Below are positions 23,546 through 31,880 of a stretch of DNA of 64,000 nucleotides, piece after piece. Within the stretch, counting starts at the first letter, position 1. Every line of letters starts with the position of its first letter. Origin of the DNA: Granulosicoccus sp947495035. Lineage in GTDB: Bacteria > Pseudomonadota > Gammaproteobacteria > Granulosicoccales > Granulosicoccaceae. The notes beneath the pieces are model-generated. The model saw only the letters and a program-made list of their open reading frames with translations, was not told the DNA's origin and made no database searches. The DNA is taken from NCBI RefSeq assembly GCF_050589605.1, contig NZ_JBNGOO010000016.1; one strand, 5' to 3'. Position numbers and translations under genes: made by a program.

Positions 23546-24148
23546 ATGGATTTGAAAACACACAGCGGCGGATCGGTATCCGTTGCAGATTCCGTATTCG
23601 GAGTCACTTATAACGAAGGTCTGGTTCACCAGATCGTGACTGCCTATCTGGCGGCGGCTCGTGCCGGTACTTCAGCGCAGAAGACGCGTTCGGAAGTGCG
23701 CGGTGGCGGTGCCAAGCCATGGCGGCAGAAAGGTACGGGCCGTGCGCGTGCCGGTACTTCACGCAGTCCAATCTGGACTGGTGGTGGTGTGACATTCGCT
23801 GCCAAGACTCGTGACTACTCACAGAAGGTCAACAAGAAGATGTACCGCGGAGCCATCCGTTCCATCCTGTCTCACGCAGCGGCCGAAGGTCGTCTGATCG
23901 TGGTTGACAGCCTGGAGCTGGACGCCCCCAAGACCAAGCTGATGAAGGCGAAGATGGCCGAGCTGGGTGTCGAGAAGGTGCTGTTCCTGATGGACGATGT
24001 CACCGAGTCTGTCTATCTGGCCAGCCGCAACATCCCTTACGTCCAGGTGCTGGATGTCGAAGGTGTTGATCCTGTCAGTCTGGTGCGATTTCCGCACATC
24101 GTCGCCACGGCTGCTGCCGTGAAGCAACTGGAGGAGCGCTTCGCATGA
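23546..24148 (+). CDS. rplD: 50S ribosomal protein L4
   Basis: A 200-residue large-subunit protein whose central loop RGGGAKPWRQKGTGRARAG lines the exit tunnel. In E. coli L4 also represses its own operon through the leader RNA. The ATG is 4 bases after the rplC stop, and the end overlaps rplW by 4 bases. Confidence 0.96.
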   Translation: MDLKTHSGGSVSVADSVFGVTYNEGLVHQIVTAYLAAARAGTSAQKTRSEVRGGGAKPWRQKGTGRARAGTSRSPIWTGGGVTFAAKTRDYSQKVNKKMYRGAIRSILSHAAAEGRLIVVDSLELDAPKTKLMKAKMAELGVEKVLFLMDDVTESVYLASRNIPYVQVLDVEGVDPVSLVRFPHIVATAAAVKQLEERFA

Positions 24149-24444
24149 ATGACCAACGTCTCTATCAGGTGATTCTGGCACCTCATATTTCCGAGAAGAC
24201 TGCCACAGCCTCTGAAATGGAAGGTCGTCACACATTCCGTGTTGCCAATAACGCAACAAAGCTGGAAGTGCGCAAGGCGGTTGAAAAGCTGTTCGACGTT
24301 ACCGTTCGCAGCGTGCAGATCGTCAACGTTCACGGCAAGACCAAGCGTTTCGGTCAGAGTGAAGGTAAGCGTTCCGATTGGAAAAAGGCCATCGTCCGCC
24401 TGGCTGAAGGGCAGGACATCGACTTCATGGGTATGGAGGGTTAG
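24145..24444 (+). CDS. rplW: 50S ribosomal protein L23
   Basis: This 99-residue protein sits at the tunnel exit and is a docking point for trigger factor and SRP. The N-terminal VILAPHISEKT, central VANNATKLEVRKAVEKLF and VRSVQIVNVHGK are typical. It overlaps rplD by 4 bases and precedes rplB by 3. Confidence 0.96.
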   Translation: MNDQRLYQVILAPHISEKTATASEMEGRHTFRVANNATKLEVRKAVEKLFDVTVRSVQIVNVHGKTKRFGQSEGKRSDWKKAIVRLAEGQDIDFMGMEG

Positions 24445-24447
24445 ATC

Positions 24448-25275
24448 ATGGCTCTGGTAAAGTCAAAACCGACATCGCCCGGAAAGCGATTTCAGGTCCG
24501 CGTAGTCAACAAGGAGCTTTCAAAGGAAGGCCCTTACGAGCCATTGGTCGAAAGCCTGTCCAAGTCCGGTGGTCGTAACAACAAGGGTCGCATCACGACT
24601 CGCCACGTAGGTGGTGGTCACAAGCGACGCTATCGTGTCATCGACTTCAAGCGCAACAAGGACGGCATTCCTGCCGTTGTCGAGCGCGTCGAATACGATC
24701 CGAACCGCACGGCACACATCGCACTGCTGAAATATGCAGACGGTGAGCGTCGTTACATCCTGGCGCCCAAGGGTGTCGCAGCCGGCGCTGCGTTGATGTC
24801 CGGTCGCGAATCGGCCATCAAGCCCGGCAACTGCCTGCCACTGGCCAACATTCCGGTGGGTTCGACAGTACACGCCATCGAGCTGAAGCCTGGTCGTGGT
24901 GCTCAGGTTGCACGAAGTGCCGGTGCTGCGGTACAGCTGGTTGCCCGTGAAGGCATGTATGCAACCCTGCGTCTGCGCTCTGGCGAGATGCGTCGGGTAC
25001 AGAGCGATTGCCGCGCCACCATCGGTGAAGTCGGTAACGGTGAGCATTCCCTGCAGAAGCTCGGCAAGGCTGGTGCGAAGCGCTGGCGCGGTGTTCGTCC
25101 TACCGTTCGCGGTGTGGCCATGAACCCGGTCGATCATCCGCACGGTGGTGGTGAAGGTCGTACGTCGGGTGGTCGTCATCCGGTCAGTCCATGGGGTACC
25201 CCTACCAAGGGTTACAAGACTCGTTCAAACAAGCGCACCGATAACATGATCGTGCGTCGTCGCAGCAAGAAATAG
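24448..25275 (+). CDS. rplB: 50S ribosomal protein L2
   Basis: A 275-residue core protein needed for subunit association and peptidyl transferase activity. Landmarks are GGRNNKGRITTRHVGGGHK near residue 42 and GVAMNPVDHPHGGGEGR near 220, which holds the conserved His. Its start lies 3 bases after the rplW stop. Confidence 0.97.
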   Translation: MALVKSKPTSPGKRFQVRVVNKELSKEGPYEPLVESLSKSGGRNNKGRITTRHVGGGHKRRYRVIDFKRNKDGIPAVVERVEYDPNRTAHIALLKYADGERRYILAPKGVAAGAALMSGRESAIKPGNCLPLANIPVGSTVHAIELKPGRGAQVARSAGAAVQLVAREGMYATLRLRSGEMRRVQSDCRATIGEVGNGEHSLQKLGKAGAKRWRGVRPTVRGVAMNPVDHPHGGGEGRTSGGRHPVSPWGTPTKGYKTRSNKRTDNMIVRRRSKK

Positions 25276-25288
25276 GAGGTAGAGACTC

Positions 25289-25561
25289 GTGCCACGTTCC
25301 CTGAAAAAAGGCCCGTTCGTCGACTATCACCTCGTCAAGAAGGTCGATGAAGCTCGCGCCGCAAATAGCAAGCGTCCAATCAAGACATGGTCGCGTCGTT
25401 CAATGATCCTGCCGGACATGGTAGGTCTGACCATCGCCGTGCACAACGGTCGTGTACATGTGCCGGTGCTGGTTTCCGAAAACATGGTAGGGCACAAGCT
25501 GGGTGAGTTCGCGGCAACGCGTACTTACAAAGGCCACGTCGCTGACAAGAAATCGAGATAG
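25289..25561 (+). CDS. rpsS: 30S ribosomal protein S19
   Basis: A 90-residue protein of the 30S head that begins PRSLKKGPFVDYHL and carries TWSRRSMILPDMVGLTIAVHNG. It uses a GTG start supported by a strong AGGAGG about 9 bases upstream. It binds with S13 near the decoding site. Confidence 0.96.
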   Translation: MPRSLKKGPFVDYHLVKKVDEARAANSKRPIKTWSRRSMILPDMVGLTIAVHNGRVHVPVLVSENMVGHKLGEFAATRTYKGHVADKKSR

Positions 25562-25563
25562 TC

Positions 25564-25902
25564 ATGCAAGTCGAATCAACATTGAAGATGGCCCGCATCT
25601 CTCCGCAGAAAGCGCGCCTGGTGGCTGATCAGATCCGTGGTCTGCCGGTTGAAGGTGCGCTGGAAGTCCTCACGTTCAGTGAGAAGAAAGCGGGTGCACT
25701 CATCAAGAAGCTGGTTGACAGTGCGATTGCCAACGCCGAGCACAATGAAGGCGCTGATATCGACGAGCTGAAGGTGTCGGCCGTTCAGGTCAATGCAGGA
25801 CCGGTCATGAAGCGTCTGCGAGCCAGAGCCAAGGGCCGAGCCAACCGAATTCTCAAGCGTACAAGTCATATTACCGTGACCGTTTCGGACGGCAGGAGCT
25901 AA
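25564..25902 (+). CDS. rplV: 50S ribosomal protein L22
   Basis: This 112-residue protein lines the exit tunnel. The landmarks RISPQKARLVADQIRG and the beta-hairpin loop PVMKRLRARAKGRANRILKRT, a site of macrolide resistance mutations in other bacteria, are both present. It starts 2 bases after rpsS. Confidence 0.96.
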   Translation: MQVESTLKMARISPQKARLVADQIRGLPVEGALEVLTFSEKKAGALIKKLVDSAIANAEHNEGADIDELKVSAVQVNAGPVMKRLRARAKGRANRILKRTSHITVTVSDGRS

Positions 25903-25905
25903 ACG

Positions 25906-26589
25906 ATGGGTCAAAAAGTACATCCGATTGGTATTCGTCTGGGTATCTCCCAGGACTGGAATTCAACCTGGTATGCCGGCAACGAAGACTATGCCGATTA
26001 CCTGAATGACGATATCAAGATCCGTCAGTTCCTGAAGAAGGAGCTGTCTCACGCATCTGTCAGTCGTATCCAGATCCAGCGACCTGCCAAGTCCATCATC
26101 ATCACGATTCACTCTGCACGTCCTGGTATCGTCATCGGCAAGAAGGGTGAAGATGTCGAGCGTCTGCGTCGCGCTCTGGCACCCATGCTGGGCATCAATA
26201 TCAACAATGTGAAGATCAACATTGCCGAGATCCGCAAGCCGGAACTCGATGCTCAACTGGTCGCTGAAGGCGTTGCACAGCAGCTCGAGCGTCGTGTCAT
26301 GTTCCGTCGTGCCATGAAGCGCGTGTTGACCAACACCATGCGTCTGGGCGCTCAGGGCGTGAAGATTGCGGTATCCGGTCGTCTCAATGGTGCAGAGATT
26401 GCCCGTCGCGAGTGGTACCACGACGGTCGTGTGCCATTGCACACCCTGCGTGCCGACATCGACTACGGTGTTGCCGAAGCTCATACAACCTACGGTGTCA
26501 TCGGCATCAAGGTCTGGATCTGCCACGGCGAAGTGTTCGACCTCGAAGAAAAACGCTCCAAAAGCGTTGCTAACACCGCCAGCAAGTAA
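25906..26589 (+). CDS. rpsC: 30S ribosomal protein S3
   Basis: A 227-residue protein with an N-terminal KH domain (RPGIVIGKKGEDVERLR carries the GxxG-type loop) and the C-terminal S3 domain, including RREWYHDGRVPLHTLRADI. It forms part of the mRNA entry channel. An unusually long gap of 101 bases with a hairpin follows before rplP. Confidence 0.97.
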   Translation: MGQKVHPIGIRLGISQDWNSTWYAGNEDYADYLNDDIKIRQFLKKELSHASVSRIQIQRPAKSIIITIHSARPGIVIGKKGEDVERLRRALAPMLGININNVKINIAEIRKPELDAQLVAEGVAQQLERRVMFRRAMKRVLTNTMRLGAQGVKIAVSGRLNGAEIARREWYHDGRVPLHTLRADIDYGVAEAHTTYGVIGIKVWICHGEVFDLEEKRSKSVANTASK

Positions 26590-26625
26590 GGCTGACGAAT
26601 TCAATCAAGAGACCTGGCTGAGATC

Positions 26626-26643
26626 GCATCCTCTGAAGGATGC
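26626..26643 (+). other. Perfect hairpin in the rpsC-rplP gap
   Basis: GCATCC (26626-26631) pairs with GGATGC (26638-26643) across TCTGAA. The rpsC-rplP interval is 101 bases here but usually very short. No T tract follows, so it is more likely a processing or translational element than a terminator. Confidence 0.5.
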
Positions 26644-26690
26644 GGGCTCTGCAAAACAACGAGTCTCGGCAGTAATCAGAGCAACGAGAA

Positions 26691-27104
26691 ATGCTTCAAC
26701 CAAAACGAACGAAATTCAGGAAACAGCACACGGGGCGTAACCGTGGTCTGGCCCAGAACGGCAACAAGGTGAGCTTCGGCGAGTACGGCCTGAAGGCAAC
26801 CGGACGTGGCCGTCTGACTGCTCGCCAGATCGAATCCGCGCGTCGTGCCATGACACGTCACATCAAGCGTGGCGGCAAGATCTGGATCCGCATCTTCCCC
26901 GATACACCGGTCACCAAGAAGCCTATCGAAGTACGTATGGGTAAGGGTAAGGGTAATGTCGAGTACTGGGTAGCCAAGATCCAGCCCGGCAAGATGCTCT
27001 ACGAGATGGAAGGTGTGACCGAAGAGATTGCGCGCGAAGCATTTGCTCTCGCTGCTGCCAAGTTGCCGATTGCCACTAGTTTTGTTGTGAGGACTGCAGC
27101 GTAA
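26691..27104 (+). CDS. rplP: 50S ribosomal protein L16
   Basis: A 137-residue protein near the A site of the large subunit. MLQPKRTKFRKQHTGRN at the start, GRLTARQIESARRAMTRH and RMGKGKGNVEYWVA are conserved. The stop overlaps the rpmC start as TAATG. Confidence 0.97.
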   Translation: MLQPKRTKFRKQHTGRNRGLAQNGNKVSFGEYGLKATGRGRLTARQIESARRAMTRHIKRGGKIWIRIFPDTPVTKKPIEVRMGKGKGNVEYWVAKIQPGKMLYEMEGVTEEIAREAFALAAAKLPIATSFVVRTAA

Positions 27105-27310
27105 TGGCTGATTCAAAAGCATCAGAGCTCAAGACCAAGTCGGTCGATGAGCTGAACACCGAGCTCAGCGGACTGTTCCGTGAACAATTCAACCTGCGTA
27201 TGCAGCGTGGATCCGGCCAGGACGTGAAGCCACATAATTTCAAGCGTGTACGTCGCCAGATTGCGCGTATCAAGACCATCATCCACCAGAAGCAGTCTGC
27301 AGAGGCCTGA
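27104..27310 (+). CDS. rpmC: 50S ribosomal protein L29
   Basis: A 68-residue two-helix protein near the tunnel exit. ELKTKSVDELNTELSGLF and LRMQRGSGQ..KPHNFKRVRRQIARIKTI follow the family pattern. It overlaps rplP by one base and precedes rpsQ by 2. Confidence 0.95.
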   Translation: MADSKASELKTKSVDELNTELSGLFREQFNLRMQRGSGQDVKPHNFKRVRRQIARIKTIIHQKQSAEA

Positions 27311-27312
27311 TC

Positions 27313-27594
27313 ATGAGTGAGCAGAACGAATCAGCCGCAGTAGGCACAAGTACACGTACCGTTACCGGTCGTGTTACCAGCAACAAGATGGAACAGACTG
27401 CAACTGTGCAGGTCGAGCGTCGCATCAAGCACCCCATCTACGGCAAGTACATGCGTCGTAGCAAGAAGTACCATGTGCATGATGAAAAGAACGAACTGAA
27501 CGTTGGCGATACGGTTCAGATCAAGGAGTGCCGCCCGATGTCCAAGACCAAATCCTGGACTCTGGACAAGGTACTCGTCGAAGCGGCTGAATAA
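27313..27594 (+). CDS. rpsQ: 30S ribosomal protein S17
   Basis: A 93-residue primary rRNA-binding protein of the 30S subunit. The core VTSNKMEQTATVQVERR, HPIYGKYMRRSKKYHVHDE and IKECRPMSKTKSW are diagnostic. It has an N-terminal extension of about 10 Ser/Glu-rich residues relative to the E. coli protein. Confidence 0.96.
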   Translation: MSEQNESAAVGTSTRTVTGRVTSNKMEQTATVQVERRIKHPIYGKYMRRSKKYHVHDEKNELNVGDTVQIKECRPMSKTKSWTLDKVLVEAAE

Positions 27595-27649
27595 GGCCGT
27601 TGTCGACAATGAACATTAACAAGCGTGGCTGGAAAAAGAGTAGCGTCCG

Positions 27650-28018
27650 ATGATTCAAATGCAAACTGTCCTGAATGTGGCAGATAACAGTGGCGCGCGC
27701 CGAGTACAGTGCATCAAGGTACTGGGCGGCTCGCACCGTCGATACGCTCGAGTAGGCGATGTCATCAAGGTCAGCGTGAAAGACGCGATTCCTCGAGGCA
27801 AGGTAAAGAAAGGCGAGGTCTACAACGCAGTGGTTGTTCGTACTGCCAAGGCCATTCGTCGCGGTGATGGTTCTGCCATTCGTTTCGACGCCAATGCGGC
27901 GGTCATTCTGAATGCAAAACTGGAGCCGGTAGGCACACGTATCTTTGGCCCCGTGACGCGTGAACTTCGCAACGAGAAGTTCATGAAGATCGTCTCCCTC
28001 GCACCAGAAGTGCTGTAG
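27650..28018 (+). CDS. rplN: 50S ribosomal protein L14
   Basis: This 122-residue protein forms an intersubunit bridge. MIQMQTVLNVADNSGARRV at the start and GSAIRFDANAAVILN in the middle are conserved. A 55-base gap separates it from rpsQ, the usual place where the spc operon begins in enterobacteria. I see no clear promoter there. Confidence 0.97.
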   Translation: MIQMQTVLNVADNSGARRVQCIKVLGGSHRRYARVGDVIKVSVKDAIPRGKVKKGEVYNAVVVRTAKAIRRGDGSAIRFDANAAVILNAKLEPVGTRIFGPVTRELRNEKFMKIVSLAPEVL

Positions 28019-28052
28019 GGACCGGATAGCCAATCGGCGAATAGGCAAGAAT

Positions 28053-28367
28053 ATGCAACGTATCAAGCAAGGCGACGACGTCATCGTACTCGTCGGTAAA
28101 GACAAGGGTCGACGCGGCAAGGTGGAAACCGTGCTGGAAGATCGTGTGATTGTTGACGGTATCAACCTGGTCAAGAAGCACGCCAAGGGCAACCCTCAGA
28201 TGGGCGATCCGGGCGGCATCCAGGAAAAGGAACTGTCGATTCACATTTCGAATGTTGCGCTGTTCAACCCGGCTAGCAAGAAGGGTGAGCGCATCGGTTT
28301 TCGCACAAACGACGAAGGTCAGAAGGAACGTTTTTTCCGTTCTGACGCTTCTTCAGTGGACGGTTGA
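28053..28367 (+). CDS. rplX: 50S ribosomal protein L24
   Basis: A 104-residue assembly-initiator protein with an N-terminal KOW motif (IKQGDDVIVLVGKDKGRRGKV) and the conserved GGIQEKELSIHISNVALFNP. Its stop is 5 bases before the rplE ATG. Confidence 0.96.
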   Translation: MQRIKQGDDVIVLVGKDKGRRGKVETVLEDRVIVDGINLVKKHAKGNPQMGDPGGIQEKELSIHISNVALFNPASKKGERIGFRTNDEGQKERFFRSDASSVDG

Positions 28368-28372
28368 AGGTC

Positions 28373-28912
28373 ATGGCCAGGCTAATAGCAGAGTATCGCG
28401 AGAAAATCGTTCCTCAGATGATGGAGGAGCACAAGTACCAGAGCGTCATGCAGGTACCTCGCATCGAGAAGATCACCATCAACATGGGTCTCGGTGAGGC
28501 CATTGGTGACAAGAAGGTGCTGGAGCACGCTGTCAACGACATGACCGCCATCAGTGGTCAGAAGCCTGTCGTGACGGTTGCACGCAAGTCGATTGCGGGC
28601 TTCAAGATCCGTGACGGCTACCCGATCGGTGCCAAGGTGACACTGCGTCGCGAGCGCATGTACGAATTCCTGGATCGTCTCGTTGCGGTATCCATTCCGC
28701 GTATCCGTGACTTCCGTGGTATCAACGCTCGTTCATTCGACGGCCGTGGCAACTACAGCATGGGTGTGAAAGAACAGATCATCTTCCCGGAAATCGATTA
28801 CGACAAGATCGACGCCGTGCGCGGTATGGACATCACCATCACCACCTCAGCGAAGACGGACGCAGAAGCCTTGTCACTGTTGAAGAAATTCAACTTTCCT
28901 TTCCGCCAATAG
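28373..28912 (+). CDS. rplE: 50S ribosomal protein L5
   Basis: A 179-residue 5S rRNA-binding protein of the central protuberance. Landmarks are PRIEKITINMGLGEA, TGQKP-type AISGQKPVVTVARKSIAGFKIR and FPEIDYDKIDAVRGMDI. The ATG at 28373 gives the canonical MARL start; a TTG at 28364 would overlap rplX. Confidence 0.97.
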   Translation: MARLIAEYREKIVPQMMEEHKYQSVMQVPRIEKITINMGLGEAIGDKKVLEHAVNDMTAISGQKPVVTVARKSIAGFKIRDGYPIGAKVTLRRERMYEFLDRLVAVSIPRIRDFRGINARSFDGRGNYSMGVKEQIIFPEIDYDKIDAVRGMDITITTSAKTDAEALSLLKKFNFPFRQ

Positions 28913-28925
28913 GAGCGCGACATTC

Positions 28926-29231
28926 ATGGCAAAGAAATCAATGATTGCTCGCGAGACAAAGCGCAGCAAACTGGTAAAGCGACACGCTGACAAGCGTGCG
29001 GCACTGAAGAAGACCATTGCTTCGGAAGAAGTGGGCTTCGACGAGAAAATGGAAGCGGTCACCGCTTTGCAGAAACTGCCGCGTGATTCTTCACCGGCTC
29101 GTCAGCGTAACCGCTGCCGTATCACTGGTAGGCCTCATGGCTATTACCGTAAATTTGGCCTGAGCCGTAACAAGCTTCGTGAAGCAGCCATGCGCGGAGA
29201 TGTTCCGGGCCTGGTCAAGGCGAGCTGGTAG
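28926..29231 (+). CDS. rpsN: 30S ribosomal protein S14
   Basis: A 101-residue long-form S14 of the zinc-free type. It starts MAKKSMIARE and lacks the paired CxxC motifs of the short form. RNRCRITGRPHGYYRKFGLSR is the conserved C-terminal part. Confidence 0.96.
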   Translation: MAKKSMIARETKRSKLVKRHADKRAALKKTIASEEVGFDEKMEAVTALQKLPRDSSPARQRNRCRITGRPHGYYRKFGLSRNKLREAAMRGDVPGLVKASW

Positions 29232-29243
29232 GAGATCTAACAC

Positions 29244-29639
29244 ATGAGTATGTCTGACCCCATAGCCGACATGCTGACCCGTATTCGTAACGGTCAGCAG
29301 GCACGTAAGGTATCGGTATCCATGCCCGCAGCGAAGCTGAAGTCCAGCGTCGCGCAGGTATTGCAGGACGAAGGCTATATATCCGGCTTCAATACTGAAG
29401 TCGTCGATGGCAAGCCCACTCTGACCGTTACATTGAAGTATTTCGATGGCAAGCCCGTTATCGACAAGATCAAGCGCATCAGTCGCCCCGGTCTGCGTCA
29501 GTATTCGGGTGCCAACTCTATCCCTGAAGTACTCGGTGGGCTGGGTATTGCGGTGGTTTCCACGTCCCATGGTGTGATGACTGGCAAGCAGGCCAGTGCT
29601 CAGGGCTTTGGTGGCGAAATCATCTGCACCGTCAGTTAA
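29244..29639 (+). CDS. rpsH: 30S ribosomal protein S8
   Basis: A 131-residue primary rRNA-binding protein and, in E. coli, the repressor of the spc operon. MSMSDPIADMLTRIRNGQ at the start and GLGIAVVSTSHGVMT near the C-terminus are typical. A GGAG site lies just upstream. Confidence 0.96.
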   Translation: MSMSDPIADMLTRIRNGQQARKVSVSMPAAKLKSSVAQVLQDEGYISGFNTEVVDGKPTLTVTLKYFDGKPVIDKIKRISRPGLRQYSGANSIPEVLGGLGIAVVSTSHGVMTGKQASAQGFGGEIICTVS

Positions 29640-29662
29640 TCGGCGAGCCGGAGAATAAAACA

Positions 29663-30196
29663 ATGTCACGCGTAGCAAAACAACCGATCGAGGTGCCCAA
29701 GGGCGTCGAGGTCACAATCAATGGTCAGGCGGTCAGTGCCAAGGGACCCAAGGGGCAAGAGTCACTGACTCTGCACGAGGACGTTACCGCTTCTCTGGAA
29801 GACGGTGTCCTGGGTGTCAAGTCCACCCGTACCGACCAGAAGTCCGTTGCCATGACCGGCACCATGCGTTCATTGCTGAACAACCTGGTAACAGGCGTCA
29901 GCACGGGTTTCCAGAAGAAGCTCGAATTGCGTGGAGTGGGTTATCGTGCGCAGGCTCAGGGCAGCAATCTGAACCTGACACTCGGTTTTTCACACCCGGT
30001 TGTTCACAAGGTGCCAGCCGGCATCACTGTTGAAACACCAAGTCAGACCGAGATCGTGGTCAGTGGTACCAACAAGCAGGTCGTTGGTCAGGTCGCCGCT
30101 GACATTCGTGGTTATCGTCCACCAGAGCCTTACAAGGGCAAGGGTGTGCGGTATGTCGACGAATACGTCGCCATGAAAGAAGCCAAGAAGAAGTAG
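29663..30196 (+). CDS. rplF: 50S ribosomal protein L6
   Basis: This 177-residue protein has two homologous domains and sits at the factor-binding region. GVGYRAQAQGSNLNLTLGFSH and RPPEPYKGKGVRYVDEYV are diagnostic. A GGAG lies about 10 bases before the ATG. Confidence 0.97.
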   Translation: MSRVAKQPIEVPKGVEVTINGQAVSAKGPKGQESLTLHEDVTASLEDGVLGVKSTRTDQKSVAMTGTMRSLLNNLVTGVSTGFQKKLELRGVGYRAQAQGSNLNLTLGFSHPVVHKVPAGITVETPSQTEIVVSGTNKQVVGQVAADIRGYRPPEPYKGKGVRYVDEYVAMKEAKKK

Positions 30197-30220
30197 AGCA
30201 GCGCAGAAGAGCAATCGAGA

Positions 30221-30574
30221 ATGGATAAGAAAACTAGTCGTCTGCGTCGTGCCAAGCGCACACGCGCCAAGATCCGCGAGCTCAGCGTGCCTCGCCTGAC
30301 GGTTCATCGCACACCTCGGCATATCTACGCCCAGGTCATCGATGCCGATGGCGGACGCGTACTGGCTTCTGCTTCATCAGTCGGCAAGGACCTGCGTGGT
30401 TCTCTGTCGAACGGTGGAAATGTCGATGCCGCAGTCACTGTCGGCAAGAGCATCGCCGAGAAAGCGACAGCAGCTGGCGTCAGCCAGGTCGCCTTCGACC
30501 GCGCTGGCTTCAAATACCATGGTCGTGTGAAAGCGCTGGCCGATGCAGCCCGTGAAAACGGTCTGAAATTCTGA
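30221..30574 (+). CDS. rplR: 50S ribosomal protein L18
   Basis: A 117-residue 5S rRNA-binding protein. LRRAKRTRAKIRELSVPRLTV and the C-terminal AFDRAGFKYHGRVKALADAARE are characteristic. A 65-base gap without an obvious promoter follows before rpsE. Confidence 0.96.
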   Translation: MDKKTSRLRRAKRTRAKIRELSVPRLTVHRTPRHIYAQVIDADGGRVLASASSVGKDLRGSLSNGGNVDAAVTVGKSIAEKATAAGVSQVAFDRAGFKYHGRVKALADAARENGLKF

Positions 30575-30639
30575 TTACGGCGCAGATTGCGGCAAGGCTG
30601 CCCTGGTGCAGCCAGAACCCCGGGACTCGGTAAAAAAGT

Positions 30640-31149
30640 ATGGCACAGAACGATTACAATCAAAGCAGTGACGGCTACATCGAAAAGCTGGTCACCATCA
30701 ACCGCGTGGCGAAGGTCGTCAAGGGCGGTCGTCAGTTCGGTTTCACCGCACTGACAGTTGTCGGCGACGGCAATGGAAGAGTCGGGCTTGGCTACGGCAA
30801 GGCACGAGAAGTACCTTTGGCTATCCAGAAGGCCATGGAGAAGGCCCGTCGTGACATGAAGACGGTTTCTCTGAACGACGGCACTCTGCAGTACCCCCTG
30901 AAAGGCCGACACGGCGCTGCCCGGGTTTACATGCAACCAGCTTCTGAAGGTACCGGAATCATCGCTGGCGGCGCCATGCGCGCCGTTTTCGAAGCGGTCG
31001 GTGTGCGTAATGTTCTGGCAAAGATCATCGGCACCAACAATCCGATCAACGTTGTTCGCGCCACCATCAATGGCCTGAGCACCATGCAAAGCCCTGAGAC
31101 TGTTGCTGCAAAGCGTGGCAAGACAGTCGCAGAGATCAAGGGAGAGTAA
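30640..31149 (+). CDS. rpsE: 30S ribosomal protein S5
   Basis: A 169-residue protein important for decoding accuracy. It has a double-stranded RNA-binding N-terminal domain (KLVTINRVAKVVKGGRQFGF, GRVGLGYGKAREVP) and a C-terminal GIIAGGAMRAVFEAVGV region. It precedes rpmD by one base. Confidence 0.97.
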   Translation: MAQNDYNQSSDGYIEKLVTINRVAKVVKGGRQFGFTALTVVGDGNGRVGLGYGKAREVPLAIQKAMEKARRDMKTVSLNDGTLQYPLKGRHGAARVYMQPASEGTGIIAGGAMRAVFEAVGVRNVLAKIIGTNNPINVVRATINGLSTMQSPETVAAKRGKTVAEIKGE

Positions 31150-31150
31150 G

Positions 31151-31339
31151 ATGAGCGGCAAAACTCTCAAGGTCACGCTGGTCAAGAGCATGAACGGCCG
31201 CCTGAAGAATCATCAGGCAAGCGTTCGTGGTCTGGGACTGCGCCGTATGCACCAGACGGTCGAGGTCATCGATACGCCTGAAAACCGCGGCATGATCAAC
31301 AAGGCGTACTACATGTTGCGCGTCGAAGAAACTGCATAA
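31151..31339 (+). CDS. rpmD: 50S ribosomal protein L30
   Basis: A 62-residue protein; GKTLKVTLVKSMNGRL followed by HQASVRGLGLRRMHQTVEV is typical. The ATG at 31151 directly follows the rpsE stop. An 81-base gap before rplO contains a perfect 6-bp hairpin (31369-31374 with 31380-31385). Confidence 0.95.
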   Translation: MSGKTLKVTLVKSMNGRLKNHQASVRGLGLRRMHQTVEVIDTPENRGMINKAYYMLRVEETA

Positions 31340-31420
31340 GGCAGTTCTTCATATCAATTTTCCGGCGGGGCGACCTGACGTCGCCTGGCCTTATCGAAAT
31401 GACAGACAAGAGCTTACGTC

Positions 31421-31876
31421 ATGAGTCTCAATAATCTGAAACCAGCGGCTGGCAGCCGCAAGGTCGGTAACCGTGTAGGTCGCGGCATCGGATCTGGAAG
31501 CGGCAAGACCTGTGGCCGTGGCCACAAGGGTCAGAAGTCACGTTCCGGCGGCTGGCACAAGGTCGGTTTTGAAGGTGGACAGATGCCTATCCAGCGTCGT
31601 CTGCCGAAGTTCGGCTTCACGTCTCGCATGGCTCGGCATTACGCCGAAGTTCGCCTGCACGAGCTCGACGGTATCGAAGGCGGCAACGTCAACGTCGAGA
31701 CACTGATCGCCGCTGGCCTGGTGCCACAGCAGACCAAGACGGTAAAGATCATCCTGTCTGGTCAGGTCAACTCGGCTTGCACAGTGACTGGCTGCCGTGT
31801 AACGAAGGGTGCCAAGGCAGCAATCGAAGCTGCTGGCGGATCCGTCACGGAACCTGCTGCATCGGCTGCCAGCTAA
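31421..31876 (+). CDS. rplO: 50S ribosomal protein L15
   Basis: A 151-residue late-assembly protein. The glycine-rich N-terminus GRGIGSGSGKTCGRGHKGQ and GFEGGQMPIQRRLPKFGF are hallmarks. The Ala/Ser-rich C-terminal tail ends 4 bases before secY. Confidence 0.97.
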   Translation: MSLNNLKPAAGSRKVGNRVGRGIGSGSGKTCGRGHKGQKSRSGGWHKVGFEGGQMPIQRRLPKFGFTSRMARHYAEVRLHELDGIEGGNVNVETLIAAGLVPQQTKTVKIILSGQVNSACTVTGCRVTKGAKAAIEAAGGSVTEPAASAAS

Positions 31877-31880
31877 GATC

